Of a DNA stretch of 64,000 nucleotides, positions 1 through 8,868 are shown one piece after another (position 1 is the first letter of the stretch; every line of letters starts with the position of its first letter). Origin of the DNA: CAYFKJ01 sp964343605 (GTDB taxonomy: Bacteria > Pseudomonadota > Alphaproteobacteria > UBA2966); NCBI GenBank assembly GCA_964343605.1, contig CAYFKJ010000008.1, forward strand, positions 99,502 through 163,501, in the 5' to 3' direction. A program made the translations under genes and the position numbers. The notes beneath the pieces were generated by a model. It saw only the letters and a program-made list of their open reading frames with translations, searched no databases and was not told where the DNA came from.

Positions 1-747
1 GCGCATCACCGGGAGGTCGGGCGTTACGCCTTCGATCTGCTTGGTCACGATATACATGTGTTCCGCCGAGTAGAGCGGCACAGTGACGCCGGCCAGCCGG
101 CCGAACTGGCGCGCCCACTGACCGGCGCAATTGATCACGACTTCGCACTCGATGTTGCCGCTGGCGGTCTCCACGCCGGTGGCAACGCCATCCTTTATCG
201 CCACACCGGTCACGCGGGTCTTTTCGAAAACCTTTGCGCCGCGCATGCGCGCGCCTTTGGCCAGAGCCTGCGTGAGATCGGCGGGATTGGCCTTGCCGTC
301 GCCAGGCAACCAGACGCCGCCCACCACATCGTCGATCTGCATGATGGGCCAGATGTCCTGGGCTTCTTTGGCCGTAATGAGATCGGCTTCGATGCCGTAG
401 GCGGCGGCGACGGCGGCGGTACGTTTGATCACCGTCATGCGTTCGTCCGTGCGGGCGATAATGATGCTGCCGGTACGCTTCCAGCCGGTGCCGAGGCCGG
501 TTTCCTCCTCCAGGCTTTCGTAGAGGTCCGTGCTGTACTGGATCAGCCGCGTCATGTTCTCCTGGGAACGTAACTGGCCGACCAGCCCGGCGGCGTGCCA
601 GGTCGTGCCGGAGGACAGCCGGCCCTGCTCCAGGACAACGACATCCTTCCAACCCAGCTTTGTCAGATGATAGGCGACGCTGCAGCCGACGATGCCGCCT
701 CCGACGATCACGGCTTTGGCGGACGTGGGAAACTTGGCGTCGGACAT
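1..747 (-). CDS. FAD-dependent oxidoreductase (sarcosine/dimethylglycine dehydrogenase-like), N-terminal part
   Basis: Partial gene: the ATG is at 745-747 and the frame stays open for 249 codons to the left edge, so the C-terminal part is outside the window. The N-terminus reads AVIVGGGIVGCSVAYHLTK, a classic Rossmann FAD-binding GxGxxG motif, followed by LEQG and SGTTWHAAGLV, which is typical of the DAO/sarcosine and dimethylglycine dehydrogenase family that oxidises N-methyl or secondary amines. An AGGA ribosome site lies about ten bases upstream. It follows the class III PLP enzyme by 11 bases and reads the same way, so it is probably in the phosphonate operon. In that setting an amine oxidase acting on an N-methylated aminophosphonate would fit, but that is inference. 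Substrate is unknown. Confidence 0.85.
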   Translation of the reverse strand, partial: MSDAKFPTSAKAVIVGGGIVGCSVAYHLTKLGWKDVVVLEQGRLSSGTTWHAAGLVGQLRSQENMTRLIQYSTDLYESLEEETGLGTGWKRTGSIIIARTDERMTVIKRTAAVAAAYGIEADLITAKEAQDIWPIMQIDDVVGGVWLPGDGKANPADLTQALAKGARMRGAKVFEKTRVTGVAIKDGVATGVETASGNIECEVVINCAGQWARQFGRLAGVTVPLYSAEHMYIVTKQIEGVTPDLPVMR

Positions 748-758
748 GCGGAACAATC

Positions 759-2030
759 CTATTTTGATTCAGAAAGGGCCGTGGAAAAGCGATCGAGGAA
801 GCGGTCGCAGACGTCTTCGTCATGAGCGATGGAGAGGTAGAGCTTCGTACCCATGGGGTTGAGGAAAACGCCGTTGGCAAACAGGTTCAGCATGCAGGCG
901 CGACCGCGCGCCGAATTGCCTTTCTTGGTGGAGCGGTAATCGAATACCGCCTCGTCGCTGAACACCACCTGTGCCAAAGGGCCGTCGCCGATCACCTGCG
1001 CGGTTTCCTGGTGATCACGCAACACCCGGCACATGCCGTCGCGCAGGTATTCGCCCAGAGCGTGGAGCTTCGCGTAGATGCCATCCTGGCGGAAGACGCC
1101 CAGCGCCGCACCGGCCGCCGCCGTCGACACTGGATTGCCGCCCAGGGTCGAGGCCATCCAGACGTAGTCGTCACGGCCGATGCGGTGTTCGCTGGTCATT
1201 TCCATAATGTCTGCCCGGCCGCCGAAGGCGCCGATGGGATAGCCGCCGCCCAGCGCCTTACCGTAGGCCACTAGATCGGGCTGGACGCCGTAATACTCCT
1301 GCGCGCCGCCGTAAGCCAGGCGAAACCCCGTGACGACTTCGTCGAAGATGAGAATGACGTCGTGTTCGTCGCAGAGCTTGCGCACGCCTTCAAGGAAACC
1401 CGGCTGCGGCGGGGTGCAGCGCTGCAGCGGTTCCATGATGACGCCGGCAAGGTCTGCGGCGTGTTCAGTAACGATTGCGGCGGTGGTTTCGAGATCGTTA
1501 TAGGGTGCGACCAGCAACTGGTATTCCGCCGCAGGTGTGCCGGCGCTGGTCAGCTCCGGTTGCGGGAACGCCAAATCCCGGTGCGGGAACAGGCTGGTCA
1601 CACCGGCCTCGTTGGCGCCGTGGTAGGCGCCCTCGAATTTGAGGATCTTGGTCTTGCCGGTGAAACCGCGCGCCAGGCGCTGGCAGTACATCGTGGCCTC
1701 CGTGCCGGAGGCGCAAAACCGCAGGCGCTCAGAAGCCGGGCTGACGCGCTTGATCTCCTCCGCCAACGCCAAGGCGTGACCGTTGAGGTAGGCGAAGTTG
1801 GAACCACAAGCCGCCTGATCCCGCACCGCCTCGACGACCTCGGGCCGGGCATGACCGACCAGGCAGGAACCCCAGCCGAGAGAAAAGTCGAGGTATTCCT
1901 TGCCGTCGGTATCCCAGAGGCGGCAGCCCTCGCCTCTCGCCATGACGACGAGGTTGCCGGTGGGCAGGCCGAACTCGCCGTTCGAGATACCGGCGGGGAA
2001 AACCGCCAGGGCTCGTTCGGCGACGTTCAT
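759..2030 (-). CDS. class III PLP-dependent aminotransferase-fold enzyme (PbfA-like candidate)
   Basis: A protein of 423 residues of the class III aminotransferase fold, close in style to glutamate-1-semialdehyde aminomutase. Visible landmarks are SGTEATMYC (phosphate binding), GAYHGANE, LIFDEVVTGFRLAYG with the PLP-ring Asp, and AYGKALGGGYPIG with the Schiff-base Lys near residue 258. I chose the ATG at 2030 because a GGGGG stretch precedes it; an ATG four codons earlier (2042) is possible. It lies 27 bases after the phosphonoacetaldehyde hydrolase gene and beside an aminoethylphosphonate-type importer. PbfA, a class III-fold lyase that makes phosphonoacetaldehyde from 1-hydroxy-2-aminoethylphosphonate, is known from such clusters. 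A transaminase role on 2-aminoethylphosphonate is the alternative. The choice is inference from context. Confidence 0.8.
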   Translation of the reverse strand: MNVAERALAVFPAGISNGEFGLPTGNLVVMARGEGCRLWDTDGKEYLDFSLGWGSCLVGHARPEVVEAVRDQAACGSNFAYLNGHALALAEEIKRVSPASERLRFCASGTEATMYCQRLARGFTGKTKILKFEGAYHGANEAGVTSLFPHRDLAFPQPELTSAGTPAAEYQLLVAPYNDLETTAAIVTEHAADLAGVIMEPLQRCTPPQPGFLEGVRKLCDEHDVILIFDEVVTGFRLAYGGAQEYYGVQPDLVAYGKALGGGYPIGAFGGRADIMEMTSEHRIGRDDYVWMASTLGGNPVSTAAAGAALGVFRQDGIYAKLHALGEYLRDGMCRVLRDHQETAQVIGDGPLAQVVFSDEAVFDYRSTKKGNSARGRACMLNLFANGVFLNPMGTKLYLSIAHDEDVCDRFLDRFSTALSESK

Positions 2031-2057
2031 GCCTGCCCCCATACCCGTCGGCGACGC

Positions 2058-2906
2058 CTAGGGGCGTTCGCCGCGGGCCAGGCGGGCGTTGATGTCGTCG
2101 ATGACGGCGGGTAAGTCGATGATCGTATCGATGACATAGTGCGCCCCGGTCTTGCGCAGGATCTCGGCGGTGTGGGCGTTGCGCCGGGCGATTTCGTCGT
2201 CCGACATGGCCTGGGCCTGAGAGATGGTGTCGATATCCATATAGTTGGAGTAGAGCGAGACACCGACGCCCCAGCAACCGGCCTCGAGAGCTTCGCCGAC
2301 GCCCGATGCGGTGTCGTCGACCTTTACCACCGATTGGATCGGGTGGAGGTCAAGGAGGTCGCAGTTGCGGTAGACCATGAAGGGCTTGGGCCGCGCGCCG
2401 TGTTCGACTTCATCTCCGGCAACCGTGGCATCGGGATTGAACCCCTGCTCCCGCGCAGCGGCCAAGAGCACGTCGACCATTTCGCGCGTAAAACCCGTGG
2501 AGACGCCGAGCTTGAGGCCGTCAGCCTGCATCTTCTGGGTCACTTCGGCGACGCCGGGCAGTAGAGGCGTGTATTCCGGCAGGCACTCGACCTGCAGCGG
2601 CACGAAATCGGCGAACATGGCGTCGACGTCGTCCTGGGTCGGGTAGCTGCCCTTGATCTCGTTCCAGCGTTCGCGGATCTCCGGCATTTCCGTCAAGGCC
2701 TTGATGTGAAGATCCTTGCGCAAGCCCATAGGCACGCGCGCTTCCTGCATGGTGATTTCAACACCCTGTCGTTTGAACACCTCGACGAAGACAACCGCCG
2801 GAGCGATGACGTAGGCGTCGGCGGTCGTGCCGCTCCAATCCAGGACAACGCCCTGAACCTTGCCTCTGTAGGTGCGTTGAAAATTGTAATCTGAGGGATT
2901 GGGCAT
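2058..2906 (-). CDS. phnX: phosphonoacetaldehyde hydrolase (phosphonatase)
   Basis: HAD-superfamily enzyme of 282 residues that cleaves the C-P bond of phosphonoacetaldehyde to acetaldehyde and phosphate. The nucleophile motif is LDWSGTTAD (Asp23), matching the family's DWAGTT. The cap segment VPMGLRKDLHIKALTEMP has Lys64 where characterised PhnX uses a Schiff-base Lys, which separates it from ordinary HAD phosphatases. STGFTREM and VVKVDDTASGVGEA are the later HAD motifs. An AGGAGTTCAGGAAA ribosome site precedes the ATG. It is first in a minus-strand series with the class III PLP enzyme and the FAD oxidoreductase. Cytoplasmic; it closes the 2-aminoethylphosphonate catabolic route. Confidence 0.93.
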   Translation of the reverse strand: MPNPSDYNFQRTYRGKVQGVVLDWSGTTADAYVIAPAVVFVEVFKRQGVEITMQEARVPMGLRKDLHIKALTEMPEIRERWNEIKGSYPTQDDVDAMFADFVPLQVECLPEYTPLLPGVAEVTQKMQADGLKLGVSTGFTREMVDVLLAAAREQGFNPDATVAGDEVEHGARPKPFMVYRNCDLLDLHPIQSVVKVDDTASGVGEALEAGCWGVGVSLYSNYMDIDTISQAQAMSDDEIARRNAHTAEILRKTGAHYVIDTIIDLPAVIDDINARLARGERP

Positions 2907-3065
2907 TTTCCTGAACTCCTGAATTGCCGTTTGGTGATCGAATTCGCGTCATATCAACGCATCCCAATCAATAAGACAAATCGTTATCTCCGATAATTTT
3001 CATATGTTTTGTTTATGATATTAATGCTTTGAGTTTTCGTGAATTTATTCTTCTAAAACAAACGC
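2907..3065 (-). promoter_or_regulatory. AT-rich leader and probable promoter of phnX
   Basis: This 159-base gap between the importer permease stop and the phnX start is far more AT-rich than its surroundings (runs such as TAATATCATAAACAAAACATA on the minus strand). That suits a promoter and operator region for the catabolic genes. I could not fix a single convincing -35/-10 pair by eye, so exact sites are not claimed. Confidence 0.4.
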
Positions 3066-4778
3066 TTACCTTGATCTCCAAGCCTGCGTTCTGATCGCAA
3101 TCCCTCGTGTCAGGACGACGTGAAGTATGCGCATGCCGGCGCAGGTATAGGCAATCATCATGGCCATCGCCGCGGCCGGCGCGACGTCGCCCGCATCGTC
3201 CATGTTCAGTACCGCCACCGATGCGAGGGTGGTGTCGGAGGAGTAAAGGAAAACCACCGCCGAGACGGTCGTCATGGCATTGAGGAAGAGATAGATGGAG
3301 ATATCAAACACGGCGGGCAGGCAGACCGGTACGGTGACTCGTGTGAAGGTCTTGTAGAACGGCGCCTTGAGCGAGGCCGAAACGGATTCGAATTCGGGGT
3401 CCATCTGTTTCAGCGCCGTTACCGCCGTCAGGTGACTAACGGTGTAGAAGTGAACGATGGTGGCGACCACCAGGATGGTCATCGTGCCGTAAATGAAATG
3501 GAACGGATTGGCCGGGTTGTTGAAGAAGAAGATGTAGGCCAAACCCAGCACCAGACCCGGCACCGCCAGCGGCGTGATGGCGATCATGTGGAAGGCCGAG
3601 CGGCCGGCGATGAAGCCCCTTCCCTTCTCCATCAGATAGGCGCCGGAAAAAACGATTATGGTGCCGAAGAACGCCGTGTAGAGCGCCATTTCGATGGAAT
3701 TCCAGAAGGCTTCCCAGCCGCCGCCGTCCATCACGTCGAAGTCGTAGTTGTTGAAGGCGAGTTCAAGATTGTAAGGCCAGAAGGTCACCAGCGCCGCATA
3801 CTGCGCCATGCCGATCATGGCGATGATGATGACGGCGATAGCGGAGCAGAACACCAGCATGGACATATCGCGCGCGCGGTCCGGCTTCGGTGTGTAGGGC
3901 ACTGCGCGGGCGGACAACAGTGCCACTTGTTTACGCTGCACGATGCGGTCGACGGAGAAGGCGATCACCGCCGGAACCAGAAGGACGACGGAAACCACCG
4001 CGCCCATCTGGAAATTCTGCTGCCCGATCACCTGTTTGTAGATGTCGGTGGCCAGCATGTTGTAGTTGCCGCCGATAACCTTGGGCACGCCGAAATCGGT
4101 GAATATCAGCGTAAAGACGACGAAACCGGCGCTGATCAGGCCGTACTTGCAGCCCGGTATGGTAACCGTCAGAAACGTCTTGAGCTTGCTCGTCCGTAGA
4201 GCCTCGGCGGCTTCGTAAAGTCTGGCATCGGTGATCGACAGCGCCGTTACGACAATCATCAGGGCGTGGGGGAAGACCCAGTAGGCGGACCCCATGGTGA
4301 TGCCGATGGGCCCGTAGATCTTCTCCCCCATCAGGAGCTCCTTGAGGACACCCTGATTGCCGAACCAGTAGATCAGGGAAATGCCGCCCAGCAGCGAGGG
4401 CGTCAGCAGCGGCACAACCGCGACCAGCTTGAAGAACCATTTGAACGGCATGCAGGTTCGTGTCAGCGCGTAGGCGTAGAGGAAGGTCACGACCAACACG
4501 ATGGCGGTGGTGAAGATCGAAATGGATAGGCTGTTGAAGGCGGAATTGAACAGGGCCGGCGTCGAAAAGTACTCGGCGAAGTTGGCCAGGCCGATGAAGT
4601 CGCCGTCCTTGTTCTCGACGCTTTTGGACATCATCGCATAAAGCGGGAAGAGCACGGCGACAAGCAGGAAAATGCCGATCAAAACCATGGTGGCGCGCAT
4701 GATCCAGTCGTCGCGGCTCATCTTCGGCCGCACGAGAGCCCCCTTGTCAGGCTGGCCGGTTAGGGCGGCGTCCGCCAT
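3066..4778 (-). CDS. 2-aminoethylphosphonate-type ABC transporter permease (two fused domains)
   Basis: A 570-residue inner-membrane protein with about twelve hydrophobic segments in two halves, each ending in an EAA-type loop (first half near EAAEALRTSKLKTFLTVTIP, second near SVSASLKAPFYKTF). This is the fused two-domain permease layout of the putative 2-aminoethylphosphonate importer (PhnU2-type) and of Fe(III)-type permeases. The ATG lies three bases after the ATPase stop at 4782, with GGAAGA upstream as ribosome site, so the two are translationally linked. Substrate assignment rests on the neighbouring phnX and on the paired binding protein; a different phosphonate or small organic ligand is possible. 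Confidence 0.85.
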   Translation of the reverse strand: MADAALTGQPDKGALVRPKMSRDDWIMRATMVLIGIFLLVAVLFPLYAMMSKSVENKDGDFIGLANFAEYFSTPALFNSAFNSLSISIFTTAIVLVVTFLYAYALTRTCMPFKWFFKLVAVVPLLTPSLLGGISLIYWFGNQGVLKELLMGEKIYGPIGITMGSAYWVFPHALMIVVTALSITDARLYEAAEALRTSKLKTFLTVTIPGCKYGLISAGFVVFTLIFTDFGVPKVIGGNYNMLATDIYKQVIGQQNFQMGAVVSVVLLVPAVIAFSVDRIVQRKQVALLSARAVPYTPKPDRARDMSMLVFCSAIAVIIIAMIGMAQYAALVTFWPYNLELAFNNYDFDVMDGGGWEAFWNSIEMALYTAFFGTIIVFSGAYLMEKGRGFIAGRSAFHMIAITPLAVPGLVLGLAYIFFFNNPANPFHFIYGTMTILVVATIVHFYTVSHLTAVTALKQMDPEFESVSASLKAPFYKTFTRVTVPVCLPAVFDISIYLFLNAMTTVSAVVFLYSSDTTLASVAVLNMDDAGDVAPAAAMAMMIAYTCAGMRILHVVLTRGIAIRTQAWRSR

Positions 4779-4781
4779 GGC

Positions 4782-5867
4782 TCAATCTTCCATCGCCGGA
4801 TAAAGCCGGATGCGCTGGGCGGGCAGGCGGATCGGCAGCCTCGATCCTTCAGCGACGTTCTTCCGGCGCACCAGGTTGACGGAAAAATCGGCCCTCACCT
4901 CGTGGCCGGAAAAGGCCTCGCCGCCAAGTTCGGCGCGGTAAAACGATCCCATGAATTGGAGGTGGATGATCTCCGCATCGACGACATTGTCGTCGTGTTC
5001 CATGTCCTGGGCGTTGATGTCCTCGGGCCGGATCGCCACCGTCACCTTACCGCCGGCACCCATGCCGTCGGTATCGCAATCCAGCGGCGTGTCGCCGATA
5101 GTCACGCCCCCGTTCGCGCCCACCACGCCGGGAATGAAATTCATCGAGCCGATGAAATCGGCCACAAACGATGTGGCGGGACTGCCGTAGATTTCCTCCG
5201 GCGTGCCGACCTGGTCGATCACGCCGTGGTTCATCACAACGACGCGGTCCGCCATCGTCAGCGCCTCTTCCTGATCGTGGGTGACCATGATCGTCGTCAC
5301 ACCCAAGCGGCGCTGCAGGTCCTTTATCTCGCTGCGCAAGTGAACGCGCACACGGGCATCCAGCGCGCTTAAGGGTTCGTCAAGCAGCAGCAGTCCCGGC
5401 GAGGTCGCCATGGCGCGCGCCAAGGCGACGCGCTGTTGTTGACCGCCTGAAAGCTGGGCGGGATATTTCTCCCCTTGATCGGGCAGTCCGACCAGATCGA
5501 GCAATTCCTTTACCCGGGAATTGATCTCCGGTTTCGGCAGTTTGCGGTTCTCCAGACCGTAGGCGACGTTGCGCGTCACGCTTAGGTTGGGAAACAAGGC
5601 GTAGGACTGAAATACGATGCCGAAATCGCGCTCCGATGGCGGCAGGGCGGAGATGTCCTTGCCGTCCTGCTCGATACGGCCGCTGGTCTGAATATCCAAA
5701 CCCGCAATGGCGCGCAGCAAGGTCGTCTTGCCGCAACCCGACGGGCCCAGGAAGCAAACGAACTCGCCATCGTGAACGTCGAGCGAAATATCCTTCAACG
5801 CCGTGAATTCACCGAACTTCTTTACGACGTTTTCGATCTTCAAATAGGGCTTGGCGGCGTTATCCAT
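4782..5867 (-). CDS. phnT: 2-aminoethylphosphonate-type ABC transporter ATP-binding protein
   Basis: Cytoplasmic ATPase of 361 residues. It shows Walker A (GPSGCGKTT), the Q-loop (VFQSYALFP), the signature LSGGQQQR, Walker B (LLLLDEPLSALD) and the switch His (MVTHDQEEA), then a C-terminal TOBE-like region with AIRPEDI. A GTG nine codons upstream (5894) is also in frame, but starting at ATG 5867 (MDNAAKPYLKIENV) gives the usual family length, so I prefer it. It sits between the binding-protein gene and the fused permease gene in one operon and would energise phosphonate uptake. Confidence 0.87.
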   Translation of the reverse strand: MDNAAKPYLKIENVVKKFGEFTALKDISLDVHDGEFVCFLGPSGCGKTTLLRAIAGLDIQTSGRIEQDGKDISALPPSERDFGIVFQSYALFPNLSVTRNVAYGLENRKLPKPEINSRVKELLDLVGLPDQGEKYPAQLSGGQQQRVALARAMATSPGLLLLDEPLSALDARVRVHLRSEIKDLQRRLGVTTIMVTHDQEEALTMADRVVVMNHGVIDQVGTPEEIYGSPATSFVADFIGSMNFIPGVVGANGGVTIGDTPLDCDTDGMGAGGKVTVAIRPEDINAQDMEHDDNVVDAEIIHLQFMGSFYRAELGGEAFSGHEVRADFSVNLVRRKNVAEGSRLPIRLPAQRIRLYPAMED

Positions 5868-5975
5868 TGGAAACAAATCCGATCGGTCAAGCACGGCCCC
5901 CCGGCCGCCCGGCGGTCAGAATAGAACGCCGAAGCTGCCGGGGGTAGATGCCGATTACGCGCTGAACTACCTGGG

Positions 5976-7013
5976 CTACTTTTTCGGTTCGGACTTGGAA
6001 TCGTAGCGCTTCTGCCATTCGGCCAGAATGCGTTTGCGATTGGTGGCTGCCCACTCGAACTTGTTGTCGATCATGGCGTCCAGGATGCCTTCCGGGAAGT
6101 GCTTCACGGGTTTGGCCACGCCGGGATAGGCCACGACGGCATAGCCCTTGTTGTACATCACGTTGGCCTGTTTGGTGATCGTGAAGTCGACCAGTTTCTT
6201 GGCGGCCGCGAGCTTTTTGGTGCCCTTGACGATGGCCGTGGCTTCCATATCCCAGCCCACGCCTTCGCTCGGCAGGATGATTTCCAAAGGCGCGCCCTTG
6301 GCCTTGGACTTGGCGCCGCGGAAAGCGAACGAGATACCGATCGGCGTTTCGCCACTGGCGGCCTGCTTGCAAGGCTTGGAGCCAGAGTGCGTGTACCAGG
6401 CAATATTCTGGTGCAAGTCATCCATGAACTTCCAGCCGCCATCCTCGCCGAACATCTGCAGCCAACTGGAGACGTCGAGGAAGCCGGTGCCCGAGGAGTT
6501 CGGGTTGGGCATCACCAAATGGCCCTTGTAAACGGGCTTGGTGAGGTCCTTCCAGGAGGTCGGAACGGGCAGATTGTGCTTTTTCGCCTCGACGGTGTTG
6601 TAACAGACGGAAGCGATCCAGGCGTCCATGCCGGTCCAGTGCGGCGGGTTGGCCGAGTCGACGAATTTCTTGTCGAGCTTGTCGACGCCGACCGGCGCAT
6701 AAGGTTCGGTCATGCCTTCGGCCTTCAGCAGCATCAGACTTGTCGCCGCCAGTCCCCAGACGACGTCGGCCTTGGGATTGTCTTTCTCGGCCAGCAATTT
6801 AGCCGTGACGATGCCGGTGGAATCCCGCACCCACTTGATCTTGATGTCGGGGTTGGTCTTGTTGAATTCCTTGGCGTAGGCCTTCAGATCCTCAGCCTCG
6901 ACGGCGGTATAAACCGTCAAATCGACCGCCTGGGCGACGCTTGCCGCCGCCATAAAGCCCGCCGCCGTCATCAGCGCCGGAACGCTCCGGGTTACTTTGA
7001 ACTTTTGCAACAT
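5976..7013 (-). CDS. phnS: 2-aminoethylphosphonate-type periplasmic substrate-binding protein
   Basis: A 345-residue extracellular solute-binding protein. The N-terminus has a Sec signal peptide (basic MLQKFKVTR, hydrophobic core, cleavage near SVAQA/VDL) followed by LTVYTAVEAEDLKAYAKEF, the start style shared by the iron(III) and 2-aminoethylphosphonate binding families. AAGGAG precedes the ATG. It is the first gene of the importer operon (binding protein, ATPase, permease), which itself leads toward phnX. It would capture the phosphonate in the periplasm. The ligand is inferred from operon context; an iron-type ligand is less likely here because a separate iron system is present at 13-17 kb. 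Confidence 0.86.
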   Translation of the reverse strand: MLQKFKVTRSVPALMTAAGFMAAASVAQAVDLTVYTAVEAEDLKAYAKEFNKTNPDIKIKWVRDSTGIVTAKLLAEKDNPKADVVWGLAATSLMLLKAEGMTEPYAPVGVDKLDKKFVDSANPPHWTGMDAWIASVCYNTVEAKKHNLPVPTSWKDLTKPVYKGHLVMPNPNSSGTGFLDVSSWLQMFGEDGGWKFMDDLHQNIAWYTHSGSKPCKQAASGETPIGISFAFRGAKSKAKGAPLEIILPSEGVGWDMEATAIVKGTKKLAAAKKLVDFTITKQANVMYNKGYAVVAYPGVAKPVKHFPEGILDAMIDNKFEWAATNRKRILAEWQKRYDSKSEPKK

Positions 7014-7128
7014 CGCACTCTCCTTGTCCTCCAGTTGACGATATCGGCCTTTCCTAGCGGCCGATTGTGAAGGCCTTGTGACGTCTTCGCCTTGCCGGCG
7101 TATTTTTCATCAAAAGACCTGTTTCGTA

Positions 7129-7144
7129 GCCGCCCGCGGGCGGC
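7129..7144 (-). terminator. GC palindrome just after the amidotransferase gene
   Basis: A perfect 16-base palindrome, GCCGCCCGCGGGCGGC, begins seven bases after the stop codon of the glutamine amidotransferase gene. Its position fits a terminator or mRNA 3' end structure, but no T-run follows on the minus strand, so factor-independent termination is doubtful. Confidence 0.35.
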
Positions 7145-7150
7145 CAACCG

Positions 7151-8008
7151 CTATGCCGTCTTGGACGGAATAACGAGCTTCTCAATCCAGTTCCGCACCT
7201 CCGCTTGGCGGATGTCCTTGTTCATGACGTCATCATCCAGGCCCAGCTTCCAGGCGACGTCCTTGCGGCTGGGATCCTGGTGCAGGGCCTCCAGTTGATC
7301 GACGAACTCCAGGGCGGCGTCGACATCCTGGAAGAAGCCCTTGTTGGTCAGTTTTTCCCGGCGGCAATAAACCAGGCGGGCCAATTCGTGCAGGTCGTAT
7401 TCGGGATGATATTGCAGGCCCCAGAACACGCCCCCCTCATGCACGACCGACACGGCCTGCACCCGCGTGAAATCGTTCCCCGCCAGCAAAGTCGCGCCGG
7501 GCGGCAAGTGGGTGATCTCGTCGTCGTGGCTGATGAAGCCGTCGAAAACCGACTTTTTATTTGTGTAGAGCGGATGGCCCCGGCCCTCGGGCGTCAGAGC
7601 GATCTTTCGGGCGATGCCCATTTCCCTGCCCTTTGGGTGCGCGGCGACCACGCCGCCAGCGGCGACAACCGCGATCTGTGCTGCCCAGCAACTGCCGAAG
7701 GACGGCACGCCGGCCTCGAAGGCGGCATTGGCGAACTCGATCTGTCGCGTCACGTTTTTTTCGTCGTGATAAATGGTCAGGCTCGAGCCCGTCCAGGCGA
7801 TACCGTCGTACTGATCCAGCGACTTGCCGTTCTCGAGCTCCGTATCGGGATCGGCGGGAAAGATGACGTCGACCTCGCAACCCGGCGCATTTTCCTTGAG
7901 CATGCGGTCGTAAAGCTGGCCCGCCGTCGAGGCGCCGCCTGCCTTCAGGTCCTCGCGGCCCTCTTTGGCGTATCCGTCGACTACCAGGAAGCGGAGCGTC
8001 GTTGTCAT
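7151..8008 (-). CDS. class I glutamine amidotransferase-like protein
   Basis: About 285 residues of the GATase1 fold. The nucleophile elbow is SFGSCWAAQI (Cys), and the His/Glu pair appears in GLQYHPEYDLHE, giving the full Cys-His-Glu triad. I chose ATG 8008 (MTTTLRFLVVDGYAKEG) because a GGGGGAA ribosome site precedes it; a longer reading frame to 8092 would run into the upstream HAD gene. Stand-alone members hydrolyse gamma-glutamyl amides or act on unknown amides. The gene follows a HAD hydrolase by 29 bases in the same direction. Its substrate is not indicated by the sequence; a gamma-glutamyl compound is possible given the glutamine synthetase-like ligase at 11.4 kb. Confidence 0.8.
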   Translation of the reverse strand: MTTTLRFLVVDGYAKEGREDLKAGGASTAGQLYDRMLKENAPGCEVDVIFPADPDTELENGKSLDQYDGIAWTGSSLTIYHDEKNVTRQIEFANAAFEAGVPSFGSCWAAQIAVVAAGGVVAAHPKGREMGIARKIALTPEGRGHPLYTNKKSVFDGFISHDDEITHLPPGATLLAGNDFTRVQAVSVVHEGGVFWGLQYHPEYDLHELARLVYCRREKLTNKGFFQDVDAALEFVDQLEALHQDPSRKDVAWKLGLDDDVMNKDIRQAEVRNWIEKLVIPSKTA

Positions 8009-8037
8009 TTGCGTCGTTCCCCCGTGCCCAAGACGCT

Positions 8038-8793
8038 TCAGGCCGAAGCCAGCTGATCGATGATGGCGGGCAAATCCGCCGCCCGTTCGCAAATCGCGTC
8101 GGCCGTGGTGGTTTCCTTGTCTTCCGCCCGGGCTGCGGTAAACAGTACAGCCTTGGCGCCCAGCGCGTGCGGGCCTTTTATGTCGTTGTGATCGCGGTCG
8201 CCAATGTGGACGATTTCCGAAACATCGACATCCAACTGCCGTGCCGCCGAATCAAACATGGCCCGGTGCGGTTTGGAGTGTCCGACCTCGTCCGAAAAGG
8301 CGAATCCTTGGAAATAGCGGCCAAGGTCGTAGGAATCGAGGATCTGGCGCAATCCCGTTCCCGGCGTCACGATGGCATCCGACACGATGCAGAGCTTGTA
8401 CCGGCCGGAAAGGTCTTCAAGCGCATCGCCGATACCGTCAATGGCGTTGGGCGGAATATCGACCTCCATGCGGCCGGTATCTTCCACCAGTTTCGCCATG
8501 ACATCGCCCGGCAGGATGCGGCCGAGGCCATTTAGGACGACGCGCAGGCGTTGTTCCACGGTCCAGTTGATGTGGTTCTCGCGCCAGACCATGTTGAAAC
8601 CGGCGTCGGCAACGTCATAGGCCAGGTCGACTTTTTCCTTGTCGATGTGGGCAACCGACTGCAGCGCCTCAAACATCAGTCGGCGCCGTTCCTCCTTTTT
8701 GCTCAACAAGCCCCGGGCCGCCCGTTTGGGCTCGTCGGAATCGTCATCGACGATGGTGTCCCAAAGATCGAATGTAACGGCCTTGATGCTCAT
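8038..8793 (-). CDS. HAD-family hydrolase
   Basis: A 251-residue HAD-like phosphatase/dehalogenase. Motif I is TFDLWDTIVDDD, motif II is CIVSDAIVTPG, and the C-terminal acidic motif is IVHIGDRDHNDIKGPHALG. A helical cap lies between motifs I and II (about residues 20-110). The gene is followed by the amidotransferase. It does not show the PhnX Schiff-base Lys segment, so it is not a second phosphonatase. Substrate is unknown; a small phosphorylated metabolite is the family norm. Confidence 0.82.
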   Translation of the reverse strand: MSIKAVTFDLWDTIVDDDSDEPKRAARGLLSKKEERRRLMFEALQSVAHIDKEKVDLAYDVADAGFNMVWRENHINWTVEQRLRVVLNGLGRILPGDVMAKLVEDTGRMEVDIPPNAIDGIGDALEDLSGRYKLCIVSDAIVTPGTGLRQILDSYDLGRYFQGFAFSDEVGHSKPHRAMFDSAARQLDVDVSEIVHIGDRDHNDIKGPHALGAKAVLFTAARAEDKETTTADAICERAADLPAIIDQLASA

Positions 8794-8868
8794 GAACGAT
8801 ACCGCTTGGCAATGCTGATTGACCGAATGGTAGTTACCAATGACTGAACAGTCAAACTCGAATCGGAT

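Noticed and set aside
3120..4199. 359-codon plus-strand frame opposite the permease gene
   Set aside because: His/Arg/Gly-rich shadow frame with no domain and no ribosome site.
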